DNA from: Spartinivicinus ruber
GTDB lineage: Bacteria > Pseudomonadota > Gammaproteobacteria > Pseudomonadales > Zooshikellaceae
NCBI RefSeq assembly: GCF_011009015.1
Contig: NZ_CP048878.1
Span: 53,501 to 117,500, forward strand
Reading direction: 5' to 3'
DNA length: 64,000 nucleotides
A model generated the notes under the pieces. It ran no database searches, was not told where the DNA came from, and saw only the letters and a list, made by a program, of their open reading frames with translations. The position numbers and the translations under genes were made by a program. Below are positions 42,616-51,545 of the stretch, one piece after another (position 1 is the stretch's first letter; each line of letters begins with the position of its first letter).

Positions 42616-43450
42616 CTTTGTGTGGTATTCCAATCTCAGGGGCATCACTGCATAAAACGGTTGTAGGTGGGGTACCTTCATCTAGCCAAATAGAATCGCC
42701 AATGTACAAGCGCTGTTGCCAATTCACTTGCCAGCGCTCGTAGGGTGTCTCACCCAGTGACATAACTTCTTGATCAGCGGTAATGTTTTTCGGGAAGTCC
42801 AGCGCGTCGCCTAAGTCCCATTGATTTGCATTAATCAGTAATGATACTTGAGTCGCCAAATCCCCAGCGTAGCCAACTTGGTGGCAGCAATAGGCAGTTA
42901 AGTTACATTCTACTGCGCCCGGCCCACTCCAATCGTTAGCAGGCTTAATTTGTCGTAGCTTAAGGACAATGGCGGGTAATACCGGCTGAACTAGTTGGTA
43001 ATCAGTCAGCGCGGTATTGGAAACCGTAGACAGCTGCTGCTGTACGTTATTTAAAAACTGTTTAATTGGGCTTTTATCTGGTGTACTTTGCCGATCTGCC
43101 ACTAAGGCTAAATCACCCCAGCATTCAAACTCCATAATCACCGAGTGCAGCATTTTTTCGGGTTCAAAGCCATCCGCACTGGATATCAGTTGCAGCCCCA
43201 AGCTTGCAAACTCAGTTATACACTGCTTTTGTAGCAAATGTGCTTGGCCATAATTTTGGCTCCAAACAACCACCTGAAATACGCTGTTTTGTCCACTGAT
43301 CTCAGTGGTATTAATACGGCCACTGCCTTGAGCTGCATTCACCCGATGGTAAGTGATGGCTGGGTATTTGGCTTTTTCAGGTAGTATGGTTGGGTAAGCT
43401 CGATCATCCACTAATGCGGACAAGGCTTGTTGGATTTTAATTTCAATCAT
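42590..43450 (-). CDS. Tail-terminator-like protein with extra C-terminal domain
   Basis: 286 residues, about twice the usual length. The N-terminal 110 residues (QQALSALVDDRAYPTILPEK, KYPAITYHRVNAAQGSGRIN, VFQVVVWSQNYGQAHLLQKQ) are DUF3168, the tail-terminator family of siphoviruses and myoviruses. The C-terminal 160 residues (QPVLPAIVLKLRQIKPANDW, YAGDLATQVSLLINANQWDL) look like another tail-completion domain, related in style to Mu gp37-type proteins. This looks like a fusion. It overlaps V and the HK97 gp10-like gene. Confidence 0.7.
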   Translation of the reverse strand: MIEIKIQQALSALVDDRAYPTILPEKAKYPAITYHRVNAAQGSGRINTTEISGQNSVFQVVVWSQNYGQAHLLQKQCITEFASLGLQLISSADGFEPEKMLHSVIMEFECWGDLALVADRQSTPDKSPIKQFLNNVQQQLSTVSNTALTDYQLVQPVLPAIVLKLRQIKPANDWSGPGAVECNLTAYCCHQVGYAGDLATQVSLLINANQWDLGDALDFPKNITADQEVMSLGETPYERWQVNWQQRLYIGDSIWLDEGTPPTTVLCSDAPEIGIPHKDDYRVVSR

Positions 43451-43853
43451 TTAGCAATTCATCAAGCCTTTTTTCAATCAGCTCGATAACCTCCTGCTTA
43501 GCGTTGGAAAAATTGGATTGATCAACAGCGGGTTGAATAAAGGGCTTTTTAGCTTTTTGCCGGTTGTTGCCATATTCCATGGCTAACGCTTTTTGTACGA
43601 CGGATGGCTGATGCTTTTTTTGCGAAATGCCCGAATAAACCACCGCAAATTGGTCTTTAGCAAAGGATTTATGATTAATCGCTTTTTTTAGTTCACCCGT
43701 ATCAACCGGTGCATTCTGCTTCATCTGCTTTTTAACCGGCTTAATAATTTCTAACAAGCCTTGCCGTACCGCCCGATTAATTAGCTTTTCTTCTACATCA
43801 CGAAACTGCTCGGTTAACTCTTCCACATCGGTTAAATTCAGATTAAGTTCCAT
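43443..43853 (-). CDS. HK97 gp10-family tail completion protein
   Basis: 136 residues from the ATG at 43853. ELTEQFRDVEEKLINRAVRQ, NAPVDTGELKKAINHKS and VQKALAMEYGNNRQKAKKPF IQPAV are diagnostic of HK97 gp10-like neck/tail proteins. The ATG overlaps the end of the head-closure gene by 11 bases. Confidence 0.88.
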   Translation of the reverse strand: MELNLNLTDVEELTEQFRDVEEKLINRAVRQGLLEIIKPVKKQMKQNAPVDTGELKKAINHKSFAKDQFAVVYSGISQKKHQPSVVQKALAMEYGNNRQKAKKPFIQPAVDQSNFSNAKQEVIELIEKRLDELLND

Positions 43854-44163
43854 GTTCTTCACACATCAGCTGTAATTCGCGATTGGCTTCTTTGGGGTTG
43901 AGTACTGCGTGAATGTCAAAAAGCCGATCTTTATACTTCACCCGACACTGCGGCTTAATGCCTGGCCGATAACGCATCGTTATTTTGTAATTAATGGCGT
44001 TATTAATTTGCTGGGCAGCAAAAAACTCTTTACCTGATATGGGATCAATGGCGGCTCTTGTTGTACATACCACGACCCAAGTTTTAGTGGGCTGGCCAAA
44101 TTCATCTTTAGTTAACTCAGGTTTTTCAATGGTAATACGATGTTTTAAACGTCCAGCTCTCAT
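43843..44163 (-). CDS. Head closure protein (SPP1 gp16-like)
   Basis: 106 residues. RAGRLKHRITIEKPELTKDE FGQPTKTWVVVCTTRAAIDP and the MRYRPGIKPQCRVKYKDRLF DIHAVLNPKEANRELQLMCE block are typical of the phage head-tail adaptor family. It overlaps the connector gene by 4 bases. Confidence 0.9.
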   Translation of the reverse strand: MRAGRLKHRITIEKPELTKDEFGQPTKTWVVVCTTRAAIDPISGKEFFAAQQINNAINYKITMRYRPGIKPQCRVKYKDRLFDIHAVLNPKEANRELQLMCEEHGT

Positions 44164-44468
44164 AGGGATTTAAAACGGTATTTATTCCAAATCGTTTGGG
44201 TAGATAACGGTAATTCACTGACAACCCCGCCAATCACTACAGACTCCCGGTTGTTATACCAGTGGCCAATGAGCATGAGTAAACCAATTTCAATTTCACG
44301 GGTGATCACCACGGCGGTATCAGTGAGGTTTTCTTGCACTAGCAAGCGTTGTGTCGTGCTTTCAAAATGAGCGATAGCCGCCTCGGTTAATACCTGTAAA
44401 TAGGCATCATCTTCGGTTATTTCTTCATCAATATTCAGGTGTTTTTTAACTAGGTTGAGTTCAAGCAT
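44160..44468 (-). CDS. Head-tail connector (HK97 gp6-like)
   Basis: 102 residues. LNLVKKHLNIDEEITEDDAY LQVLTEAAIAHFESTTQRLL and GLLMLIGHWYNNRESVVIGG match the phage gp6-like connector family. It is the first gene after the capsid terminator, so its transcript probably starts in the 140-base gap at 44469-44612 or arises by read-through. Confidence 0.9.
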   Translation of the reverse strand: MLELNLVKKHLNIDEEITEDDAYLQVLTEAAIAHFESTTQRLLVQENLTDTAVVITREIEIGLLMLIGHWYNNRESVVIGGVVSELPLSTQTIWNKYRFKSL

Positions 44469-44612
44469 AGTGATTGCCTAATATTAACCGCGCAACAATA
44501 AATAAAGGGCCTTTCTGCACAAAATTTGCAAATTTAATGCACACCAATTGCTTCAATAACCAGTAGTATATTGAGATGGATAATTTAAACGTCTGGTGAG
44601 GCTCTTTGTACT

Positions 44613-44804
44613 GTGAGTAAAAACATCAAAATGAAGTTGTTAATTATTATTGCCGTTTTGGGCGGTATGGCTATTCTTTTTTGGCTGGCCGCGACAGGTA
44701 TTATTTATGCGCTCCATGATTTTGATCCCAACGCATTACAAATTGATGCCTGTTTAGATGCGGGTGGCGCATGGGATTATGAGGGAAGTACATGCAAATA
44801 CTAA
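44613..44804 (+). CDS. Small membrane protein on the opposite strand (cargo)
   Basis: 63 residues, transcribed against the late operon. One membrane helix (LLIIIAVLGGMAILFWLAAT) and a short C-terminal segment with two cysteines (DACLDAGGAWDYEGSTCKY). The pattern is common in small phage or bacterial inner-membrane proteins with a periplasmic disulphide. GTG at 44613 has GGTGAGG about 11 bases upstream; ATG at 44631 is another option. It sits alone between capsid and connector genes. Function unknown. Confidence 0.55.
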   Translation: MSKNIKMKLLIIIAVLGGMAILFWLAATGIIYALHDFDPNALQIDACLDAGGAWDYEGSTCKY

Positions 44805-44823
44805 CCATATGCACTGGGCGATT

Positions 44824-44845
44824 AAAAAAGGCGGGAATCCCCGCC
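44824..44845 (-). terminator. Rho-independent terminator after the capsid gene
   Basis: Minus strand: GGCGGG-GATT-CCCGCC followed by TTTTTT, a 6-bp GC stem, 5 bases past the capsid stop codon region. It gives the abundant capsid message its own end and separates head from tail transcription. Confidence 0.85.
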
Positions 44846-44850
44846 TCTAA

Positions 44851-46062
44851 TTATCCCGCTTTAATTTGTAATACCTTAACAGCATTGCTATCCAACAACA
44901 TATTCCCCACCCGCTTGGTGGTATAAAACGACACAAAGGGTTTATTGGTGTAGGGATCGCGCAATACCCGTGTACCAATCCGATCTAAGATCAAATACGC
45001 CCGCTTAAAATTACCAAAGGATATCGGCGCTTTTTTCGCAGCAATGTCATCGACTTGCTCATTTTCCGTCAGCGAATAACCCAGCAGTTTCGACGGCTCA
45101 CCGGCTTGTAAACCAGGGCTCCATAAATAATTACCGTCATTATCCTTCATCAGCCGTACTTGCCCAACACTGGTGCTGTTCATCATCCAGCGAGCACCGG
45201 TGCGGTATTTACGTTTTAAAGCGTACAACAGCTTTAACAGGTCATCTGCTTCGAGCTTAGCGGTGGCGGTATCCAAATACTGCAATTTGCCAAACGCTCT
45301 TTTGTCGTCGGTTTCTAGGGTGCGAGGATAAGCAAACAATCCCTTTGGCTTGTCATTACCATCACCGCGAGTAAAAGCAATTTCTTCTTGTTCGCTAAAT
45401 TCTTCGCCAACTTCCCCCACTAAAAACTGTTGTACATTAAAAAAGGCATCATCCAGCATGGTTTGCGTGGCTTCAGGATTGGCGTAAATCTCTCCCCAGG
45501 TGGGTGTAATCGTTTTGAGTTTAGGGGTATCCGTTTGTGGTCTTGGGTCGGTTTCCCCTACCCAGCCCGATGTCGCTCGGCCTTCTTTGCGTAGTTTTTT
45601 AAACTCAGGTGTCGATAAGGTTTGGCTGGCGCAAACCGAACGCATCACCACTTGATCACGGCCAAAATCGATAATTTGCCGGTCTAATTGTTCCGGTACC
45701 GCATAACCGCCATCCTCATCATTGCCGGTTTGCATGGTTTTGGTTTTTAAATCATCGATCTGGTCGGTTTTACCTTTTCTGACAAATTGATCAAAGGCTT
45801 TTTCATATTCGGCGTTTTGTTGTTTACCCCCAAACGTGCTGCCAGGTCGATTCGCTTTGGTTTCCAATTCTTCAAACTGACCTTTGAGCTTTTCCAGTTC
45901 TGAGAGTTTGTCATTGATTGACTTCAGTTTGCCTTCCACCAATCCATCCAACGCATCACCTTTTTCTAAGGTCGTTAAGCGTTCATCATTGGTTTTTTTA
46001 AATTCATTAAAGGCACCACCTAATGCCTCAATTGTCTTATTAATCTCTTCAGCGTAAGCCAT
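44851..46062 (-). CDS. Major capsid protein, HK97 fold
   Basis: 403 residues. The N-terminal 110 residues form a coiled-coil delta domain (GALNEFKKTNDERL-like segment, KLKSINDKLSELEKLKGQFE), which serves as scaffold and is cut off by the protease. The mature part has DEDGGYAVPEQLDRQIIDFG, a P-domain-like LDTATAKLEADDLLKLLYAL and GARWMMNSTSVGQVRLMKDN, all characteristic. A ribosome site is present and the protease gene ends 4 bases before the ATG. Confidence 0.95.
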   Translation of the reverse strand: MAYAEEINKTIEALGGAFNEFKKTNDERLTTLEKGDALDGLVEGKLKSINDKLSELEKLKGQFEELETKANRPGSTFGGKQQNAEYEKAFDQFVRKGKTDQIDDLKTKTMQTGNDEDGGYAVPEQLDRQIIDFGRDQVVMRSVCASQTLSTPEFKKLRKEGRATSGWVGETDPRPQTDTPKLKTITPTWGEIYANPEATQTMLDDAFFNVQQFLVGEVGEEFSEQEEIAFTRGDGNDKPKGLFAYPRTLETDDKRAFGKLQYLDTATAKLEADDLLKLLYALKRKYRTGARWMMNSTSVGQVRLMKDNDGNYLWSPGLQAGEPSKLLGYSLTENEQVDDIAAKKAPISFGNFKRAYLILDRIGTRVLRDPYTNKPFVSFYTTKRVGNMLLDSNAVKVLQIKAG

Positions 46063-46066
46063 GGAT

Positions 46067-46717
46067 TTATCCTTTTAAGGTTTGAATAAGGGATTGCAAT
46101 TGATTCACGGTACTTGATAACTCAACGTCTCGCTGATTCAAGGCGTGATAACCATCGGCCATTAAGCCTTTGGCTTGGGCTCGCGATAAACCGGCTTCGC
46201 GCAGGAATCGCTCAAAGGTTTTTGGGCCACCGTCAATGGCGGATTTAACGCCATCCACCGTGGCCGATTCATTAGCAGGAAACGTCACTAAGGACACTTC
46301 CCATAATTTCACTTGCTTTAGACGATAGGTGTCGGTGTCTTCATCCCATTCGCCACCACCTTTGGGAAGTGTAAAGCCAATCGATAACCCAGTGACGGAA
46401 CCGGCTTTTAAATGGGCATAAGCCCGCTTTGCCAAGGGATCATCGTCAATTAATAATTTCCCCTCCACATACAGGCCGTGGTTATCTTCCACCATTTTGG
46501 TATAGACGCCGATAGGCTCGTCATAACGGTGCTGCCACAATAAAGCCGGTAATTTATTTTTCTGTTGCCACTGATTCAGTGATTGTAAAAAAGCGCCTTT
46601 TTCAACCACATCACCGTAACTGTCTTCGACTTCAAACACCGAGCCATAGCCTGCAAATACCCCTGACTCGTCCACCGATTTAATTTCAAACGGTTTAGCA
46701 ATCTTAGTGAGTTTCAT
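46067..46717 (-). CDS. Prohead protease, HK97 family
   Basis: 216 residues from the ATG at 46717, which follows AGAGAA. Family signs are FAGYGSVFEVEDSYGDVVEK GAFLQSLNQW, KLPALLWQHRYDEPIG with the catalytic histidine and GSVTGLSIGFTLPKG with the catalytic serine. It matures the capsid by removing the delta domain. The start overlaps the end of the portal gene. Confidence 0.93.
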   Translation of the reverse strand: MKLTKIAKPFEIKSVDESGVFAGYGSVFEVEDSYGDVVEKGAFLQSLNQWQQKNKLPALLWQHRYDEPIGVYTKMVEDNHGLYVEGKLLIDDDPLAKRAYAHLKAGSVTGLSIGFTLPKGGGEWDEDTDTYRLKQVKLWEVSLVTFPANESATVDGVKSAIDGGPKTFERFLREAGLSRAQAKGLMADGYHALNQRDVELSSTVNQLQSLIQTLKG

Positions 46718-47912
46718 TTTTCTCTGGCTCTTTACCATTAATCAGCATATTCATCGGGGTTAAATAAATATCGCCGCCCTCCCTTGGGTCTAAATCTTCC
46801 AGTGCCCGAATTTCATTGGGCGATAGTGAGCCGGTTTGTTGCAGCTTGGTGTAAAACTCAGCACGGGATTTCATATCCCCTCGCAACAGGCTATTCACAT
46901 TAAACTTGGCAAAGTGGCTGGCACGTTTGACTTCAGGAATTAAACTCACCTGAATACGTTGCTCAATCCGGGTTAAATACGGCACCAGAGCATTCACCAC
47001 AAATTCTTGGGCTTGATGTTCAATATTGGAAAACGTGGCTTTTTCTAAATCACCCACCATATGGGGTGGCACGCGAAATAATCCACAAATTTCCGAGCGT
47101 TGGTATTTGCGGGTTTCTAAAAACTGGGCATCATCGGACGTCATGCCCACGCTCACCCATTTTAAGCCAGCCTCTAAAATCGCGACTTTATGGGCATTAT
47201 CTAAGCCTTGATATTGATCGTCCCAGCTTTGTTTAACCCGCTTAACCACATCATCCGTTAACTGCTGATCCGTGCTTAAAATGCCCCCAGGACGCGCCCC
47301 ATTACTGAATAATTTCGAACCGTGTTTTTCTGTGGCTAAACCCAACCCAATAGCATTGCGGGCATAGCTAATGGGTGACACGCCTTTGATGCCATTAATG
47401 GAAAACCCCTTTACGTGGAAGACTTCATCGGCGGTAAGAATGTCGCGGCTACCATTAGCGAAGGTGACATCATAAACCAGGGTGTAATTGTCCAGTAATT
47501 TGGGTTCTACGTTATCTGGGTTTAAGGGTAGTAGTTCCCGTAGCTCACCCTTTACCGTATTTTTATAGGCGTAAAAATTACCTCGCAAACATAAATGAGT
47601 AATGCACAACTCCCATAACTCTTGGGACGTCATATAACTGTTCGGCGACAGTTTAAGTAGGCTATAAAGACGACTCCCAGTGGCTTTTACCCGTTTTTCA
47701 CCTTGCTGCACAAAGTAATTCAGCGGTAACTGGCCAACCGATTCAGCCAATACCCGAATACAGGAAAACACCGTGCAGCAACGCATAGCACTCTCAGGCG
47801 TAACCGTGATATTGGTATCGGTTTCATAACCCATGCCTAACGCTTGCAGCAAAGCATGCGAATCAAATGGGACCGCCTGACTTTTGGTAAACAGTTTTTT
47901 AAAAAAACTCAT
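46704..47912 (-). CDS. Portal protein, HK97 family
   Basis: 402 residues. Core motifs: PESAMRCCTVFSCIRVLAES VGQLPLNYF, LYSLLKLSPNSYMTSQELWE, LPLNPDNVEPKLLDNYTLVY and VPPHMVGDLEKATFSNIEHQ AQEFVVNALVPYLTRIEQRI. The portal is the dodecameric vertex through which DNA enters. It overlaps the large terminase by 4 bases. Confidence 0.95.
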   Translation of the reverse strand: MSFFKKLFTKSQAVPFDSHALLQALGMGYETDTNITVTPESAMRCCTVFSCIRVLAESVGQLPLNYFVQQGEKRVKATGSRLYSLLKLSPNSYMTSQELWELCITHLCLRGNFYAYKNTVKGELRELLPLNPDNVEPKLLDNYTLVYDVTFANGSRDILTADEVFHVKGFSINGIKGVSPISYARNAIGLGLATEKHGSKLFSNGARPGGILSTDQQLTDDVVKRVKQSWDDQYQGLDNAHKVAILEAGLKWVSVGMTSDDAQFLETRKYQRSEICGLFRVPPHMVGDLEKATFSNIEHQAQEFVVNALVPYLTRIEQRIQVSLIPEVKRASHFAKFNVNSLLRGDMKSRAEFYTKLQQTGSLSPNEIRALEDLDPREGGDIYLTPMNMLINGKEPEKNETH

Positions 47913-49603
47913 AGAAAACGAATGCCGTGGTTTTCGTAAACTTTATTTAATGAGGGGTTGTCATCGTCGAGCATGGAGCGGCCAATACCCATAATCAATG
48001 CGACGGCACCATCAATTTTATTATGGGGTTTTTCTTTGCGCGGAAAGATATTTTCGTTAGCGTCTTCTTTCACGGTGACGTTAGACATCATCCAAGTTAA
48101 GATCGGGTTGCCATCATGGTGTAAACGCTGCGCTTTTATCGCTGCCTCTAACTCTTTCATCGCCGGAGAAAAGTTAGAGGTGGTTTGGGGAAATTTAACC
48201 GGATTTAAATGGTATTGATCCAGTTCTTGTGCCAGTTGTACCGCGCCCCAAGGATCATGGGGAATTTCCCTGACTTGATGCTGCTCGGATAGTTCTAGAA
48301 TATCTTGTCTGACTTGGCTGTAATCAATTTCAGCCCCATCGGTTTTAATTAAAAAGCCATCATTTAACCACTGTTGATAAGCCGAATGGTTTTTATTGTT
48401 CTCATCAAAAATGGTGTCTTCTGGTAAATAATGCCGAGAAAACGCGTAATAATGCAGTTTTTTATCAATTTCACGGGTAAAGACTTGCACAAATGAGCAA
48501 ATATCAATATGTGATGATAAATCAATGGAAAAAACCACCTCATCACCTGCAAAGTCATTCATAGACAGGGTGGGATCACAACAGCGGTTCCAATCTTCTA
48601 AATTAATCCAAGCTTCACGGGCATTCACCCACACATTTAAATGTTTTGTTTTAAAGGTATTTTGGCGACTGGCATTAGCGATAGCATTGGCTTGCTCGGC
48701 TAATAAAAAGTCCTCCAATACTGACACATTGTAATTAGGGTTCGCTTTAATTAAGGCTTCAGGCAGGGTCCAGTCGTCGTCTTCGTCAATGGTATAAATG
48801 AGTCCCCATAACTCATTATTCGTCACGGAACCATTGAGCACATTAATCATTTCTTGCCGTTTGTCATAGCAAGGTCCAGCAATGTTAAAACCTGCTGTGG
48901 TAATCACAAATAATAACGGTTGCTCTCGTGCCCCCATACCCGAGCGCATGGTGTCGTATAAATCACTGGTTTGATGCTCGTGATACTCATCAATTAAGGC
49001 GCAACTGGGTGAAGCACCATCACCTGGATTACCAATCAACGGTTCAAAGCGGGCATGATCTAATACGATATGCATATTTTTGGCGTTGATTTGAATGCCC
49101 GCATGTTCCTGCAGCTTTGGCCTTTTCTCGACCATGATTTTGGCCGGTCGAAACACCTCCCAGGCTTGTTTTTCAGTGGTGGCACCTGAATACACTTCCG
49201 CACCAAACTCACCATCCATGGCAAAGCAATATAAGCCAACGCCTGCCGCCAAAATGGACTTGCCGTTTTTACGGGGGACTTCGTAATACACCTCACGATA
49301 ACGGCGGGTGTGGTCTTTTTTCTTGCACCAACCAAACGGCACACCAAACGCAAAGCACTGCCAAGGCTCTAACTGGATGCGCTCGCGCTTAGAGGCCCAT
49401 TTGCCTTTGGTATGCGGCAATAGCTGTACAAACTTGCAAATACGATTCGCTTTATTTTGGTCAAAATAATAAGGAAAGTCAGGGTCGTTGACTTTCAACA
49501 AATCATTTAAATGCCGCTGGCAAGCTTGTTTTATATACTGGCAAGCAGGGATATCACCTGCCACGACAGCTTTGGCATAGCGATGGGCTAGGTTATAACT
49601 CAT
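47909..49603 (-). CDS. Terminase large subunit
   Basis: 564 residues, HK97/phage-lambdoid Terminase_1 family. The ATPase P-loop variant is YYEVPRKNGKSILAAGVGLY, the Walker B CALIDEYHEH, and the motor motif VITTAGFNIAGPCYDKR. The nuclease domain (about 350-550) has VVFSIDLSSHIDICSFVQVF. It packages DNA and cuts at cos. It overlaps terS by 4 bases. Confidence 0.95.
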   Translation of the reverse strand: MSYNLAHRYAKAVVAGDIPACQYIKQACQRHLNDLLKVNDPDFPYYFDQNKANRICKFVQLLPHTKGKWASKRERIQLEPWQCFAFGVPFGWCKKKDHTRRYREVYYEVPRKNGKSILAAGVGLYCFAMDGEFGAEVYSGATTEKQAWEVFRPAKIMVEKRPKLQEHAGIQINAKNMHIVLDHARFEPLIGNPGDGASPSCALIDEYHEHQTSDLYDTMRSGMGAREQPLLFVITTAGFNIAGPCYDKRQEMINVLNGSVTNNELWGLIYTIDEDDDWTLPEALIKANPNYNVSVLEDFLLAEQANAIANASRQNTFKTKHLNVWVNAREAWINLEDWNRCCDPTLSMNDFAGDEVVFSIDLSSHIDICSFVQVFTREIDKKLHYYAFSRHYLPEDTIFDENNKNHSAYQQWLNDGFLIKTDGAEIDYSQVRQDILELSEQHQVREIPHDPWGAVQLAQELDQYHLNPVKFPQTTSNFSPAMKELEAAIKAQRLHHDGNPILTWMMSNVTVKEDANENIFPRKEKPHNKIDGAVALIMGIGRSMLDDDNPSLNKVYENHGIRFL

Positions 49604-50058
49604 AAGCTTTCAAACTCGTTTTCTTCTTGTTCGCTTAAGTTGGGGGTAGATAATCGAGTACGGCTAGCAGGGTCTAACCCTAGCTTGGCCCCGTAGCTAT
49701 CCACTTGCTTAATGGCTTCATTCGCCACGGTACATGCCGGGTTCTTCTTAAAGTTACCGTTGATATCCGTGACCATAATGCCGTGTTGTTCTATCGCGGC
49801 TTCAGCCGTCCGCCAGCGGGCATAAGCCACACAAAAGATTTCCAGATTATGAAAATCGACTTCCGTTAACACACCACTCTTGATTAACTTGGGGGCTAGA
49901 TAGCCCCACAACTCTGTAGCAGTAGCATCCAACCAGGCGGGTGGGTCAACATTGGCCAGCGCACCATAACTCGGCTCATTTTGATTTAAAGCCCGTTTGC
50001 CGGGATTCCCTGCGAGTAACTTCTGCTGGGTGGGCTTTGGTTTTCGACCTCTAGCCAT
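49600..50058 (-). CDS. Terminase small subunit (P27 family)
   Basis: 152 residues. RGRKPKPTQQKLLAGNPGKR, the signature of P27-family small terminases, is followed by NEPSYGALANVDPPAWLDAT, ATELWGYLAPKLIKSGVLTE and VDFHNLEIFCVAYARWRTAE. It recognises phage DNA for packaging. Directly upstream lies a 160-base gap with the HNH gene beyond it. Confidence 0.93.
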   Translation of the reverse strand: MARGRKPKPTQQKLLAGNPGKRALNQNEPSYGALANVDPPAWLDATATELWGYLAPKLIKSGVLTEVDFHNLEIFCVAYARWRTAEAAIEQHGIMVTDINGNFKKNPACTVANEAIKQVDSYGAKLGLDPASRTRLSTPNLSEQEENEFESL

Positions 50059-50219
50059 CGCATGTTGTAATTTTTAATTTCGCGGGAATAAAAAAAATCT
50101 TGAAACGCTCGATACCTAGCTACAAGCCCAAGAGATTAACCCCGCCCCTCCCCTTGTAGGAATTTAATAGCGGGACATTAATCATCATTAGCGTTGCTTA
50201 GAAAGGCTCTCAGATAGTC
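50059..50219. other. Candidate cos region
   Basis: A non-coding gap between HNH and small terminase genes. In HK97-type phages this is where cos sites lie, and the HNH protein is needed to cut them. A C-rich tract (ACCCCGCCCCTCCCC, about 50138-50153) followed by CTTGTAGG stands out. No cohesive-end sequence can be proved from one strand, so this is inference by context. Confidence 0.35.
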
Positions 50220-50585
50220 TTAGCGACGATAATTTTTTTCTTGATCGGTTTTTTTCTGGTGACAAGCACGACAGATGGCTTGTAAGTTTTCAAGCACATC
50301 ATTACCGCCTTGGCTCTTGGGTTTAATGTGGTCAACACTATTCGCAGGTGTGTATTTATTCATTAATAAACACACTTGGCATAGATAAGTATCACGCGCT
50401 AATACTAGCTTACGTAGTCTTTTCCATGACTTACCATAGCCACGCTGGTGACGATTACCTTTGTTCTTTTGCCACTGTGTCCAGCCTGATGCCTGTTGTT
50501 TATGTTGCTCACAATAGCCGTGTCGTTCTCGGGTTAAACCACTGCAACCCAATGCACGGCATGGACGAGGTGTGCGCTTAGGCAT
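50220..50585 (-). CDS. HNH endonuclease of the packaging module
   Basis: 121 residues. Two zinc-binding Cys pairs, CQVCLLMN and CRACHQK, frame the HNH core NSVDHIKPKSQGGNDVLENL QAI. An N-terminal basic, cysteine-bearing region (RPCRALGCSGLTRERHGYCE) is typical. HNH proteins next to TerS/TerL assist cos cleavage in HK97-like phages. Confidence 0.9.
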   Translation of the reverse strand: MPKRTPRPCRALGCSGLTRERHGYCEQHKQQASGWTQWQKNKGNRHQRGYGKSWKRLRKLVLARDTYLCQVCLLMNKYTPANSVDHIKPKSQGGNDVLENLQAICRACHQKKTDQEKNYRR

Positions 50586-50687
50586 GATGTTCTTTAGTGT
50601 TGCTATCTACATTGGTAGTAGCCAGTGAGTAATTAAATAGTGAAGAAACTAAAACGACTAATAAGATGAATCGCATAATAAATACCT

Positions 50688-50711
50688 AAAAAAAAGCCCA
50701 CCGAAGTGGGC
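50688..50711 (-). terminator. Rho-independent terminator after the antirepressor gene
   Basis: Minus strand: GCCCAC-TTCG-GTGGGC followed by TTTTTTTT. A 6-bp GC-rich stem with a stable TTCG loop and long U run, 30 bases after the antirepressor stop. It separates antirepressor transcription from the HNH-terminase genes. Confidence 0.9.
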
Positions 50712-50739
50712 AAGCTTCCTTTTGAATTTACTGGCTAAA

Positions 50740-51474
50740 TTAATGTACTAATAATACTTGATTCAGCTGTTTTGCTAGAAATGTTAGTCCTTTTGGGGTA
50801 ACCCTAACTTGCTCAACTATCTTTTCTGTTCCATCGGAGCGGTATACTTCAGTCACTTTATGCTCTAACAGGCCACGTTGAATTTTATCCTGATACGCTA
50901 TCCAGTTGGTATTACCGGTCCGGCGATATATCCATTTATTTTCAGATAACCAACTAAATAAATCTTTTGGCCTCACTTGTAAGTCTTTAGCTGCATTAGT
51001 AATGCACAGCGCACCATCGGATTCAGCAATGCGATGATAGGCCTCTGCTTGCGGCTTTATTACTTCAATTTGCAGGCTTTGTTCTTGTATTTTTTCCATT
51101 GATTGAACCAAGATACCTGCAATTTGTTGTGGATTAGACCAATCAATTTGAGTTAGTCCATAGCTGCCTGTTTTGCGAATACTGGGCAACACTTCATTTG
51201 TCACCCACTTCTTGAAAGCTTTTGCTTCAGGGCGACGGCTTTTAAGGATGGCTGAGTAAAGGCCAGATTCATTAATTATGTTTAGTTCTTGGCCACTTCC
51301 TAAGGGGTGCAGATTATGCACCTCTTTTTCATCTGCATCCAAACTGCGAGTCATAGCAGTCGTTTTTGAATATCCCAGTATTTCAGCAATGTCTTTGGCT
51401 ACAAACCAAGGCTCGCCATTTTTATCAATAACACGAATTGATGAGTGATTAAATTCGAAAGGAATAATATTCAT
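50740..51474 (-). CDS. Phage antirepressor (Bro-N and KilA-C domains)
   Basis: 244 residues. The N-terminal BRO domain (about 1-110): IRVIDKNGEPWFVAKDIAEI LGYSKTTAMTRSL and NIINESGLYSAILKSRRPEA KAFKKWVTNEVLPSIRKTGS. The C-terminal KilAC/ANT domain (about 145-240): PQAEAYHRIAESDGALCITN AAKDLQVRPKDLFSWLSENK. Such proteins block phage repressors or are DNA-binding anti-immunity factors. It lies apart from the repressor, between lysis and packaging genes, which is a common location for cargo-like antirepressors. AGGT precedes the ATG. Confidence 0.9.
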   Translation of the reverse strand: MNIIPFEFNHSSIRVIDKNGEPWFVAKDIAEILGYSKTTAMTRSLDADEKEVHNLHPLGSGQELNIINESGLYSAILKSRRPEAKAFKKWVTNEVLPSIRKTGSYGLTQIDWSNPQQIAGILVQSMEKIQEQSLQIEVIKPQAEAYHRIAESDGALCITNAAKDLQVRPKDLFSWLSENKWIYRRTGNTNWIAYQDKIQRGLLEHKVTEVYRSDGTEKIVEQVRVTPKGLTFLAKQLNQVLLVH

Positions 51475-51545
51475 AAATTACCTATCTTCTTTATTGTTTA
51501 AAAAAAACCACAGGGCGTGGGCAAAGTTGGGGGTTGTAGGAAGCC

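Noticed and set aside
51500..51520. Terminator after the holin gene
   Set aside because: A CCAC/GTGG stem with a T run on the minus strand is too short to call with confidence.
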